This document shows positions 44,044 to 52,432 of a stretch of 64,000 bases of DNA, piece by piece. Below the pieces are notes generated by a model. The model had not been told where the DNA came from, made no database searches, and worked only from the letters and a program-made list of their open reading frames with translations. Both the position numbers and the translations under genes were made by a program. Origin of the DNA: DRPG01 sp964655065 (GTDB taxonomy: Bacteria > Myxococcota_A > UBA796 > GCA-2862545); contig CAZZLC010000030.1 of NCBI GenBank assembly GCA_964655065.1, positions 19,420 to 83,419 of the forward strand. Direction: 5' to 3'. The stretch's first letter is position 1, and each line of letters begins with the position of its first letter.

Positions 44044-45717
44044 TCAGGTATCGCGAATGTGACGGTCTCGTGCAGCTTCTTCCCCAGGGTTATCCCCAGG
44101 GCCGTGGCGGCCCCTCGGGGGGGCCGCGGCAACGAGTGCTCGAGCCGCTCGAAGACCGTCGAGAGCCGAGGAGATGATGCCCCCCGCGTAGCCCGCCCCC
44201 TCGCCGACGGGCACGAGCCCGGGCAGGCTGACGGATTGGAGGTCCTCGGTCCGCTCGAACCTCACGGGGGAGGTCGTGCGGGTCTCCGGCGCGATCAGGA
44301 CCCCGTCGCCGCCCGCGAATCCCGCGAGCTTCTTGTCGAAGTCGCGCAGGGCGTGCTTCATGGGGCCAGTGACGGTGTCGGGCAGGACCTCGTGCAGGTC
44401 CACGGGGGTGATGCCGAGCGGGTAGCTCGAGCGGGGCACCTCGGCGGAGGCCCGTCCGGCGAGGAAGTCCACGACGCGCTGCGCGGGGGCCGCGTAGGTG
44501 CTGCCCCCGAGCGCATAGGCGCGGGCCTCGATGACATCCTGAAAGCGAAACCCCGCCATGGGGTCCGTGTCCTCGAAGGCGGAGGGGTCGATCTCGACGA
44601 TGACGGCCGAGTTCGCCCAGTACGAGCGACGGGCGGCGAAGCTCATGCCGTTGACGACCACGCGCTCGAGGTGATTCGAGGCGGGCACCACCATCCCACC
44701 TGGACACATGCAGAAGGTCCGGGCGGCCGCTCCTTCCTTGGGGTGCCAGGCGAGCCGGTAGCTCGCCGGAGGCAGCTCTCCTCGGTCCGTCCGCCCGTAG
44801 CGGCCCTGATCGATCAGCGCCTGCGGGTGCTCGACGCGGGCGCCGATCGCGATGCCGCGTGGCCTCGCCGCCGCCCCTGCCCGGACCATCATCTCGAGCG
44901 TGTCCCGCGCCGAGTGACCTGTACCCACGAGCACCGGAGCCCCTTCGAGCGCGGTGCCATCGTCGAGCACCACGCCCCGACACCGCCCGCCGTCGACGAT
45001 CAGCGAGGTGACCCGTCGGCCGAAGTGGACTTCCGCGCCGAGCTCCTCGAGGCGGCGACGGAAGGGCGGCAGCAAGGAACGGATGGCGTCGGTCCCGAGG
45101 TGAGCCCACGCGTCCTGCAGCACTTCCTCGGGGGCTCCGAACTGGACGAGCTTCCGAAAGATGTAGCCGAGCTCGCCGTCGCGCCGTCGGGTGTAGATCT
45201 TGCCGTCGGAGAACGTCCCGGCCCCGCCCTCGCCGAACACCAGGTTGGTCTCCGGGTCGAGCTCCGCCTTGCGACGGAAGAAGGCGTTCACCGTCTTGAT
45301 GCGCTCGTCGACCGCGGCTCCGCGCTCCACGACCCGCACCGGGGCGCCCGCCTCGGCGAGGTACATGGCCGCGAACATCCCGGCCGGGCCCATCCCGACC
45401 ACGATGGGTCGCACGTCGGCATCGAACTGCCGCGGGGTGGGTGCGTCGGCATCGAGACCGTAGCGACCCTCGTCCCGGAGGTTCCACCTCCGCACCCCGG
45501 ACGGGGGATCGCGCAGCAGGCGCTCCTCGTCGGCCACCTCCACGCGGAACACCCCCACCCAGCGGGGCTTGCGATGCCGAGCGTCCAGGCTCTTGCGCAC
45601 GAGTCGAAGGTCGCGGACCACGGAGATCGCCACGCCGAGGTGACCCGCGATCCGCTCCAGGTGGTCGGCGTTCGAGGCCACCGGGTCGAAGGCGACGTTG
45701 GAGACGAGCAGCGCCAT
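44044..45717 (-). CDS. COG2509-type FAD-dependent oxidoreductase
   Basis: A 557-residue flavoprotein. An N-terminal domain of about 90 residues (ISVVRDLRLVRKSLDARHR) precedes the FAD-binding motif IVVGMGPAGMFAAMYLAEAG. Other family landmarks are FGEGGAGTFSDGKIYTR, LVGTGHSARDTLEMM, CMCPGGMVVPAS and a C-terminal GEGAGYAGGIISSALDG. These uncharacterised dehydrogenases are widespread and related to BFD/glutamate synthase-like flavoproteins. GGAGG touches the ATG with no spacer, so the true start is slightly uncertain. It is divergent from gap across 372 bp. Confidence 0.85.
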   Translation of the reverse strand: MALLVSNVAFDPVASNADHLERIAGHLGVAISVVRDLRLVRKSLDARHRKPRWVGVFRVEVADEERLLRDPPSGVRRWNLRDEGRYGLDADAPTPRQFDADVRPIVVGMGPAGMFAAMYLAEAGAPVRVVERGAAVDERIKTVNAFFRRKAELDPETNLVFGEGGAGTFSDGKIYTRRRDGELGYIFRKLVQFGAPEEVLQDAWAHLGTDAIRSLLPPFRRRLEELGAEVHFGRRVTSLIVDGGRCRGVVLDDGTALEGAPVLVGTGHSARDTLEMMVRAGAAARPRGIAIGARVEHPQALIDQGRYGRTDRGELPPASYRLAWHPKEGAAARTFCMCPGGMVVPASNHLERVVVNGMSFAARRSYWANSAVIVEIDPSAFEDTDPMAGFRFQDVIEARAYALGGSTYAAPAQRVVDFLAGRASAEVPRSSYPLGITPVDLHEVLPDTVTGPMKHALRDFDKKLAGFAGGDGVLIAPETRTTSPVRFERTEDLQSVSLPGLVPVGEGAGYAGGIISSALDGLRAARALVAAAPPRGRHGPGDNPGEEAARDRHIRDT

Positions 45718-46089
45718 CCTCCAGTCATACTGCGGCGAGCCCTCGACGTCGCCGCAGCGACCGGACGCCTCGCATGGCGATGCGAGCCACTCGGAAACGA
45801 CACCTCTCGCGTCACGACCAGCGTCACACGTCGCCGATCCCGATGCAGACCCGAGTGTGGCCCGACGCCCGGGGCGACGGCCAGTGTCGCCTGGTTCCGA
45901 GCTCCTGCGTTCTCGCGTGAGCGACGAGGGGAGACGACCAGCAAATCGCGCGGAGCGCGCTCCGCGACGGCGAGCGGGACCGGTCACCAGTGCGGACCGG
46001 AAGACGCCCGGAGTTCCCGGCTCTGCCTGTTTTTGCCGGGATCGAGGGGCCCAGATACAGGCTTGCCAATCCCTGCAAGTGAGGACGAC
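45718..46089. other. 372-bp divergent intergenic region before gap
   Basis: No convincing gene. Open frames here are composition shadows. The right end carries a weak promoter-like pair facing gap (46033-46061). No repeat or strong hairpin was found. Upstream control of the gap-pgk-tpiA run and of the flavoprotein gene must lie here. Confidence 0.55.
46033..46061 (+). promoter_or_regulatory. Candidate promoter of gap
   Basis: TTGCCG (46033-46038), a 17-bp spacer and TACAGG (46056-46061) are a modest match to sigma-70 elements, about 29 bp before the gap ATG. It lies in the most AT-rich patch of the spacer. The -10 is poor, so this is tentative. Confidence 0.3.
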
Positions 46090-47097
46090 ATGGCACTGCG
46101 CATCGCAATCAACGGCTTCGGCCGCATCGGCCGCAACATCCTGCGCGCGGCGTGGAACCGGGACGACATCGAGTTCGTCCACATCAACGATCTCACCTCC
46201 GACGAGATGCTCGCGTACCTCCTCCGCCGAGACTCCGTGCACCGCACCTTCGAGCAGGAGATCTCGCACGTCGACGGCGGGCTCCGCATTGGCGACAAGA
46301 CCATCCCGACGAGCAGCGAGCGGGACCCCTCGAACCTCCCGTGGAAGGCCTCCGAGGTCGACGTGGTGCTCGAGTGCACCGGCGTGTTCACCAACGCGGA
46401 GAAGGCCAAGGTCCACCTCGAGGCCGGCGCCGGCAAGGTCCTCATCAGCGCCCCGGCCAAGGGGGACGTCGACGGCACGTTCGTCTACGGCGTCAACCAC
46501 CAGGACTACGACAAGGAGAACCACAAGGTCATCTCCTGCGCGAGCTGCACCACCAACTGCCTCGCCCCGTTCGCCAAGGTGCTCCACGAGACAGTGGGCA
46601 TCGAGCGCGGGCTGATGACGACGATCCACTCCTACACGATGGACCAGAACCTCCTCGACGCCCCGCACCCCGGCGGGAAGTTCCGTCGCGCCCGCGCCGC
46701 CGCCCTCAACATCGTGCCCACGTCGACCGGCGCGGCCAAGGCGATCGGCCTCGTCCTGCCCGCCCTCAAGGGCCGCCTCAACGGCATGGCCGTGCGCGTC
46801 CCCGCTCCGAACGTCTCGGCCGTCGACCTCACCTTCGACGCCGGCCGCGAGACCACCGTGCAGGAGCTCAACGAGGCGATGATCGCCGCCGCGAACGGTC
46901 CCCTGAAGGGTGTGCTCGCCACCACCACCGAGCCGATCGTGTCGAGCGACATCATCGGCAACCCCAACTCGTCCATCGTCGACCTGCCGCTCACCTCCGT
47001 GATCGACGGTCGGTTCGTCAAGGTCTTCAGCTGGTACGACAACGAGTGGGGCTTCTCGAACCGGATGATCGACATGGCCCTGGTCATGGGGAGCTGA
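46090..47097 (+). CDS. gap: Glyceraldehyde-3-phosphate dehydrogenase
   Basis: A 335-residue glycolytic enzyme making 1,3-bisphosphoglycerate. The NAD-binding start is INGFGRIGRN; Asp34 in INDLTS is the NAD-selecting acidic residue. The catalytic Cys153 sits in SCASCTTNCLAP, and FSWYDNEWGFSNRM is the C-terminal signature. It starts the cluster gap-pgk-tpiA; pgk begins one base after its stop. AGTGAGG lies upstream of the ATG. Confidence 0.97.
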   Translation: MALRIAINGFGRIGRNILRAAWNRDDIEFVHINDLTSDEMLAYLLRRDSVHRTFEQEISHVDGGLRIGDKTIPTSSERDPSNLPWKASEVDVVLECTGVFTNAEKAKVHLEAGAGKVLISAPAKGDVDGTFVYGVNHQDYDKENHKVISCASCTTNCLAPFAKVLHETVGIERGLMTTIHSYTMDQNLLDAPHPGGKFRRARAAALNIVPTSTGAAKAIGLVLPALKGRLNGMAVRVPAPNVSAVDLTFDAGRETTVQELNEAMIAAANGPLKGVLATTTEPIVSSDIIGNPNSSIVDLPLTSVIDGRFVKVFSWYDNEWGFSNRMIDMALVMGS

Positions 47098-47098
47098 C

Positions 47099-48301
47099 GT
47101 GGCCGCCACCCGACCCCCACTTCCCGTCCTCGCGGACGCGAACGTCGCTGACAAGCGGGTCTTCGTGAGGGTGGACTTCAACGTCCCTCTCGATGGCACG
47201 ACCGTCACCGACGACACGCGCATCCGGGCGGCGCTGCCCACGATCACCCACCTGCGCGAGCAGGGCGCCCGACTCGTGCTCGCCTCGCACCTCGGGCGCC
47301 CGAAGGGCAAGGCCGACCCTGCGCTGTCGCTGATGCCCGCCGCGACCCGGCTCGCCGAGCTGATCGGCACCGACGTCGTGTTCGCCCACGAGACGGTCGG
47401 CGAGCACAGCGTCCAGCTCGCCAAGGAGCTACCCCCAGGCGGGGTTCTCGTCCTCGAGAACCTCCGGTTCGACCCCGGCGAGAAGAAGAACGACCGGGAC
47501 TTCGCACGCGGGCTTGCCGCCACGGGCGAGATCTTCGTCAACGACGCGTTCGGTGCCATGCACCGCGCCCACGCCTCCATCAGCGGCGTGGCCGAGCTTC
47601 TGCCCGCCTACGCAGGATTCCTCGTCCAGCGCGAGGTCGAAGCGCTCTCCGTGCTCGTCGATCCGGCGGAGAAGGCCAGTCGCGCCCCGTTCGGCGCGAT
47701 CCTCGGCGGAGCGAAGGTGAGCGACAAGATCGCGGTGATCGACGCGCTCTCGAAGCAGATCGATCACCTGTTCATCGGTGGGGCGATGGCCTACACCTTC
47801 CTCGCGGCGACCGACGTGCCGGTCGGCAAGTCGCGCGTCGAAGACGACAAGCTCGACCTCGCTCGCGAGCTCCTCGCCAAGTGCGAGTCCCGCAACGTCA
47901 AGGTCCACCTACCCGTCGACCACGTCGTCGCCGCCGAGTTCTCGGCCGATGCCGAGCCCAGGACCGTCACCACCATCGACGACGAGAGCATGGGCCTCGA
48001 CATCGGGCCTGCGACGCTCGATGCCTGGGGTCGGGCGCTGGCGAGCTGTCGGACCATCTTCTGGAACGGCCCGATGGGTGTGTTCGAGTGGCCGTCGTTC
48101 GCGGGCGGAACGCGCGGCATCGCCGAGCTGATGGCCGCTTCCGAGGCTCGGACCGTGGTGGGCGGCGGGGACAGCGCAGCCGCCGTCGCGAAGTTCGAGC
48201 TGGCCGACCGGATGGACCACGTCTCCACGGGCGGCGGGGCGTCCCTCGAGTTCCTCGAGCAGGGAGACCTCGTGGGCCTCCAGGCGCTGAGGGGTTCGTG
48301 A
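47099..48301 (+). CDS. pgk: Phosphoglycerate kinase
   Basis: A 400-residue enzyme transferring phosphate from 1,3-bisphosphoglycerate to ADP. VFVRVDFNVPLDG is the substrate-binding N-terminal signature, GGAKVSDKI lies at the domain interface, and GGGDSAAAV binds nucleotide phosphate. The start is GTG one base after the gap stop, so translation is probably coupled. Its stop overlaps tpiA by one base (TGATG). Confidence 0.97.
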   Translation: MAATRPPLPVLADANVADKRVFVRVDFNVPLDGTTVTDDTRIRAALPTITHLREQGARLVLASHLGRPKGKADPALSLMPAATRLAELIGTDVVFAHETVGEHSVQLAKELPPGGVLVLENLRFDPGEKKNDRDFARGLAATGEIFVNDAFGAMHRAHASISGVAELLPAYAGFLVQREVEALSVLVDPAEKASRAPFGAILGGAKVSDKIAVIDALSKQIDHLFIGGAMAYTFLAATDVPVGKSRVEDDKLDLARELLAKCESRNVKVHLPVDHVVAAEFSADAEPRTVTTIDDESMGLDIGPATLDAWGRALASCRTIFWNGPMGVFEWPSFAGGTRGIAELMAASEARTVVGGGDSAAAVAKFELADRMDHVSTGGGASLEFLEQGDLVGLQALRGS

Positions 48302-49056
48302 TGGCGCGTCGTCCCTTCATCGCCGGCAACTACAAGCTCAATCTCGGGCCGGCCGAGGCGCGGACACTCGCGACCGAGCTCGCGGGTGCCTCCGTCGACG
48401 ACGGGGTGACGGTCGCGGTGTTTCCCACCGCCCTGTCCGTCGCCACGGTGGTCGACGTGCTGCGAGACACCGCCATCGGGGTCGGCGTCCAGGAGATCGC
48501 CGCCCACCCGAAGGGTGCCTACACGGGAACCAACTCGGCCCCGATGGCTCGCGAGGCGGGCTGTACGTACACGCTGGTGGGACACTCCGAGCGTCGCCAG
48601 TACTTCGGTGAGACCGACGAGAGCTGCGCCCAGAAGCTCGCGCTGGCGTTCGAGTCCGGTCTGCTGCCGATCCTGTGTATCGGCGAGACCCTCGAGGAGC
48701 GAGAGGCAGGTCGGGTCGACGATGTGCTCCACCATCAGCTCGAGGTCGGCCTGTCGAAGCTCGAGACCGATCAGCTCGGTGCGCTGACCATCGCCTACGA
48801 GCCGGTCTGGGCCATCGGTACCGGGAAGGTCGCGACGCCCGAGATGGCCCAGGAGGCCCACGCCACCATCCGGACCTGGCTGAGAGGCCGCTCCGGAACC
48901 GTCGCCGAGGACGTTCGCATCCAGTACGGGGGCAGTGTCAAGCCCGCCAACGCGGCCGACCTGTTGTCCCAGCCCGACATCGACGGTGCACTGGTGGGCG
49001 GCGCGAGCCTCACCGCGGAGTCGTTCCTCGGGATCGTCGCCGCAGCCCGCGCCTAA
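48301..49056 (+). CDS. tpiA: Triosephosphate isomerase
   Basis: A 251-residue barrel enzyme interconverting dihydroxyacetone phosphate and glyceraldehyde-3-phosphate. Catalytic residues are Lys12 (AGNYKLN), His95 (LVGHSERR) and Glu167 (AYEPVWAIGTG). The usual AGNWKMN reads AGNYKLN here, an uncommon Trp-to-Tyr change beside the catalytic lysine. The phosphate loop YGGSVKPANA is normal. Its ATG overlaps the pgk stop by one base. A long hairpin follows before dnaJ. Confidence 0.96.
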   Translation: MARRPFIAGNYKLNLGPAEARTLATELAGASVDDGVTVAVFPTALSVATVVDVLRDTAIGVGVQEIAAHPKGAYTGTNSAPMAREAGCTYTLVGHSERRQYFGETDESCAQKLALAFESGLLPILCIGETLEEREAGRVDDVLHHQLEVGLSKLETDQLGALTIAYEPVWAIGTGKVATPEMAQEAHATIRTWLRGRSGTVAEDVRIQYGGSVKPANAADLLSQPDIDGALVGGASLTAESFLGIVAAARA

Positions 49057-49073
49057 GACTGCCGTTGCCGCTA

Positions 49074-49118
49074 AGGAGTCGTTGAGGTCCCGTCTGGCGA
49101 GGGGCCTCAACGACTCCT
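49074..49118 (+). promoter_or_regulatory. Long hairpin between tpiA and dnaJ
   Basis: Arms 49074-49087 and 49105-49118 are perfect 14-nt reverse complements. Four more pairs (one G-U) extend the stem inward to 18 bp with a 9-nt loop. The right arm ends exactly where the dnaJ ribosome binding site GGAGG (49119-49123) begins. With no T-run after it, a terminator is less likely than an RNA processing or stability element, or a structure tuning dnaJ translation. Confidence 0.6.
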
Positions 49119-49130
49119 GGAGGCGCCGAC

Positions 49131-50201
49131 GTGGCGACCCGTGACTACTACAACATCCTGGGCGTCGAGCGAAGCGCCTCGGCCGAGGACGTGAAGCGCG
49201 CCTATCGCGCCCTCGCCCGCCGCTGGCACCCCGACGTCAATCCCGGCGACGCCGAGGCCGCGGTCCGCTTCAAGGACATCACCGAGGCCTACCGCACGCT
49301 CTCGGACCCTGGCCGCCGCCTACGCTATGACCGGCTCGGCCCCTTGTACACCGAAGATGGTCGACCCCCACGACCCGAGGACATCCAGGAGGTGGTGGGC
49401 AACGTGTGGAACAACCTCTTTCGACGCAAGAAGGAGCCGCGCGGCGAGGACCTCCGCTACACGGCGTCGCTGACCCTCGAGGAGGTCGCCAGCGGCACCG
49501 AGAAGGAGATCGTCGTCCCGCGCTTCGTGCACTGCTCGCGCTGCGCGGGCGATGGCGCCGATCCGGATGGTGGAAAGCAGACCTGCGAGGTCTGTGGGGG
49601 CACCGGTAAGGCCGCGAGCAGCCGTCTGTTCGGCTCGAAGTGCTACCACTGCGACGGGCAGGGATTCCTCGTCATCAAGAAGTGCACCGCCTGTGGGGGC
49701 GACGGGCGCGAGGGCGTGCGCGAGACCATCCGCGTGAAGGTCAAGCCCGGGGTGAGCACCGGCCAGAAGCTGAAGGTCGCCGGCAAGGGCAACGCGCCCC
49801 GTGCCCATGAAGGCGAGCCTGGCGATCTCTACGTGATCGTGAGCGTGGCCGACCACCCGCTGTTCCGTCGGCGGGGCGACGACCTGCTGGTGGAGGTGCC
49901 GCTCGCCTACGACGAGCTGGTCCTCGGAGCCGACGTGACGGTGCCCACCCTGGAGGGCACCACCGTCGTCCGGATCCCCCCCGCGAGCGAGCCCGGCAAG
50001 GTCCTTCGCCTGGGAGGTCGGGGATTACCAAGATTGGCTGCGGGTGAACCGGGAGACCTTCACATCCAACTCACTCTCGAAGTACCTTCCGGCCTGCTCG
50101 ACCAACACGAAGCGTCCCTTCGGGCGTGGGCCGAAGGCCTCCCTGCGAACGCCCATCCCCGGCGGGCTCAGTTCGAAAAACTCGTTCAGGATCGCTCATG
50201 A
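49131..50201 (+). CDS. dnaJ: DnaJ chaperone lacking the Gly/Phe linker
   Basis: A 356-residue type I Hsp40, GTG start with GGAGG 7 nt upstream. The J domain (about 4-68) has HPD in RRWHPDVNPG. Four zinc-binding CxxCxGxG repeats follow: CSRCAGDG, CEVCGGTG, CYHCDGQG and CTACGGDG. The C-terminal substrate domains have PGVSTGQKLKVAGKG and LRLGGRGLPRL. The usual Gly/Phe-rich linker after the J domain is replaced by a charged stretch (EDGRPPRPEDIQEVV). The stop overlaps the next gene (ATGA). Confidence 0.92.
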   Translation: MATRDYYNILGVERSASAEDVKRAYRALARRWHPDVNPGDAEAAVRFKDITEAYRTLSDPGRRLRYDRLGPLYTEDGRPPRPEDIQEVVGNVWNNLFRRKKEPRGEDLRYTASLTLEEVASGTEKEIVVPRFVHCSRCAGDGADPDGGKQTCEVCGGTGKAASSRLFGSKCYHCDGQGFLVIKKCTACGGDGREGVRETIRVKVKPGVSTGQKLKVAGKGNAPRAHEGEPGDLYVIVSVADHPLFRRRGDDLLVEVPLAYDELVLGADVTVPTLEGTTVVRIPPASEPGKVLRLGGRGLPRLAAGEPGDLHIQLTLEVPSGLLDQHEASLRAWAEGLPANAHPRRAQFEKLVQDRS

Positions 50202-52309
50202 TCAACTTGTCTGCTCCGTCCCTGCGCCGTCGCCCTCTCCGTACGCTGGGACTCGTCGTCGTCTCGGCGCTGGTGCTCGGCACGGTCGAGTCCCCGAGCT
50301 TCGCCAAGCGCCGCAAGGGCCCGCCCGAGGTCGTCGAGAACGCGCTCGCCTACGCGGCCACGGATCGACAGCGCGCCATCCGGCTCCTCGAGGACTCGCT
50401 CGCCGGCCGCAAGCCCGACAAGGACACGGCGACAATCATGCTCCACGCCGGAGAGCAGCGTCGTCTCGCCGGAAACTGGACCGAGGCCAAGGAGTGGTTC
50501 AACCGCTCGCTCGGGCTCGACCCTGCCGCACCGACGGCCGACGCTTCGAGACTGGGGCTCTCGCTCGTGGATCTCAACGCGGGCGTCGCATCACCCGCCG
50601 CGATGTCCGCCCTGGCTGCGTTCGACGAGAAGGTGGCGCTCGATACGCAGAACGCCGATCGCTACATGTACCTCGCCGTCGACGCGGCGCAGCGCGGCAA
50701 GAAGGGTCTCGTGGGCACCTACTCCCGCAAGGCCCTGCTGTTCGCCCAGGCGGATCCCCAGGTCGCTCTCCGCATCTCGGGCACCCTCGAGAACCTCGAG
50801 GCCGTCCCTCGAGAGGAGATCGCTCCTTCCACGGTGGTGGAGGGTCCGGGTGGGCCCTACGAGAAGGCGGTCCAAGCCTACCTGGCGAGCGACCTGACGT
50901 CGGCACGGCGGTTCGCCGAGAAGGCGGTCGACGACAAGAACGAGCTCGTCGCCGAGCGGGCGCGGGGCCTTCTCCAGACGCTCGACGCGGTTCCGGTTCG
51001 GCCCGACCTCGTGACGGTGCTCCTGCCGCTCACCGGCAAGTTCAAGGCCGTCGGCCGCAACGTGCAGGAGGCGCTCGAGTGGGGCGCGGGCGACGTTCGC
51101 CTGAACGTCGTCGACTCGGGAGGCACCCCGGAGACGGCGGTGGCGGCCCTCGAGATGGCCGTCCTGCAGCAAGGAGCCATCGCCGTGGTCGGCCCCCTCC
51201 TGTCCGACGAGACCGACGCCGTCGTGGCCGCCGCCGAACGACTTCACGTGCCGCTGCTGTCGCTGTCGCAGTCCTACGAGCCCGAGTCGCCGCGCTTCGC
51301 CTTCCAGGGCATGTACACCCGTGGTGACCAGGTGCAGGCGCTCCTCGACTTCACGATGGACCAGCTCGGGATGACCGCGTTCGCCACGTTCTACCCGGAC
51401 ACCGACTACGGCAACCAGTCCGCGACCACCTTCATCGACGGTGTGGTCGAGCGCGGCGGCACCATCCGAGCCACCGGCGTGTACTCGCTCGAGGAGCCCC
51501 CGTCGGAAGAGGAGCTCGAGGAAATGGAGGAGCGGGGTGAAGAACCGCCGCCGTCGCGCGAGCCGATGGCCGTGGCCCCCGACTTCGGCACCCGGATGGG
51601 GGGCCCCGAGGAGCTCGAAGAGCTCAAGCGTCGCGCCGCGGCGACCGGCGGCAACCCGAACACCGTCGTGCTGCCCCCGCTCGTGGACTTCCACGCGATC
51701 TTCATCCCCGAGGCGGCTCGCAACACGCCCCTCGCCACGGCGGCGCTCGCTTATCAAGAGTTTCCGATGGGTGGCTTCCAGCCCGTCGACGAAGGACCCA
51801 TGATCCCGCTCCTCGGCCTGTCCTTCTGGAACAACACCCGACTCGTCTCCCGGGGCGGCAGCTACAACCGAGGCTGTCTGTTCCCCGACGTCTTCTCTGC
51901 GGCCATCCGTCCCGAGGACGACCCGATCGTGACCGAGTTCCGGGAGCGCTTCGGGCGGACGCCGACGGCGCTGGAGATCGCCGTGTCGGATGCGGGAAGG
52001 CTGCTTGGCGCCGCGATGGATCAGGTCCCTCGGGACCGGGGACAGTTCCACCAGGCCCTGCTCACCGCCGAGGTCCCGCTGTCGATCACGGGGGCCACGG
52101 GCTTCGATCCCGAGACCCTGCGCGCTCGGCGCAACCTGCTGATGCTCACCTTCACTCGCGACACCATGGCCCAGGTCGGAGACGTCGCGCTGTACGGCGC
52201 CGAACCCCGGACCGTCGAGGTCGACCCCGAGCTCCTTCCGGTCCCGCAGCCGGTACCGCCCCCGCTCGAGAGCGCCCAACCGGACGTTGTGCCGTCGCCC
52301 TTCGAGTAG
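50198..52309 (+). CDS. Secreted TPR / periplasmic-binding protein (LpoA-like)
   Basis: A 703-residue exported protein. The N-terminus (SLRRRPLRTLGLVVVSALVLG) is a signal peptide. Residues about 45-265 form TPR-like helices. From about 270 a type I periplasmic-binding fold begins (VTVLLPLTGKFKAVGRNVQEA, AVVGPLLSDETDAVV), interrupted by a very acidic Glu/Pro insert (SEEELEEMEERGEEPPP). The order TPR then binding fold is that of LpoA-type penicillin-binding-protein activators; peptidoglycan control is inferred. No lipobox is evident. The ATG overlaps the dnaJ stop. Confidence 0.75.
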   Translation: MINLSAPSLRRRPLRTLGLVVVSALVLGTVESPSFAKRRKGPPEVVENALAYAATDRQRAIRLLEDSLAGRKPDKDTATIMLHAGEQRRLAGNWTEAKEWFNRSLGLDPAAPTADASRLGLSLVDLNAGVASPAAMSALAAFDEKVALDTQNADRYMYLAVDAAQRGKKGLVGTYSRKALLFAQADPQVALRISGTLENLEAVPREEIAPSTVVEGPGGPYEKAVQAYLASDLTSARRFAEKAVDDKNELVAERARGLLQTLDAVPVRPDLVTVLLPLTGKFKAVGRNVQEALEWGAGDVRLNVVDSGGTPETAVAALEMAVLQQGAIAVVGPLLSDETDAVVAAAERLHVPLLSLSQSYEPESPRFAFQGMYTRGDQVQALLDFTMDQLGMTAFATFYPDTDYGNQSATTFIDGVVERGGTIRATGVYSLEEPPSEEELEEMEERGEEPPPSREPMAVAPDFGTRMGGPEELEELKRRAAATGGNPNTVVLPPLVDFHAIFIPEAARNTPLATAALAYQEFPMGGFQPVDEGPMIPLLGLSFWNNTRLVSRGGSYNRGCLFPDVFSAAIRPEDDPIVTEFRERFGRTPTALEIAVSDAGRLLGAAMDQVPRDRGQFHQALLTAEVPLSITGATGFDPETLRARRNLLMLTFTRDTMAQVGDVALYGAEPRTVEVDPELLPVPQPVPPPLESAQPDVVPSPFE

Positions 52310-52339
52310 GGTTCCTGCCTTCGAGCGGTTCGGGGTAAG

Positions 52340-52432
52340 ATGGTGAACCAGCGCTCCCGAGAGGAGCCGACGGGCTCGAAAAACCTCTGGAACCTCCTCC
52401 TCCAACCCCAGACGACCACGAACAGCGCGTGA
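52340..52432 (+). CDS. Possible 30-residue leader ORF coupled to thiL
   Basis: An ATG preceded by GGGGTAAG opens a 30-codon frame (MVNQRSREEPTGSKNLWNLL...). Its TGA overlaps the GTG of thiL as GTGA, the coupling arrangement used repeatedly here. It may be a translated leader, or chance, or evidence that the annotated thiL start needs revision. No homology recognised. Confidence 0.3.
   Translation: MVNQRSREEPTGSKNLWNLLLQPQTTTNSA

Noticed and set aside
44059..46089. A long plus-strand extension upstream of gap.
   Set aside because: It runs antisense to the flavoprotein gene; the GAPDH fold begins exactly at 46090.
50198..52309. Calling this an amino-acid ABC transporter binding protein.
   Set aside because: The binding fold is preceded by a long TPR-like region and no transporter genes are adjacent, which fits LpoA-type activators better.
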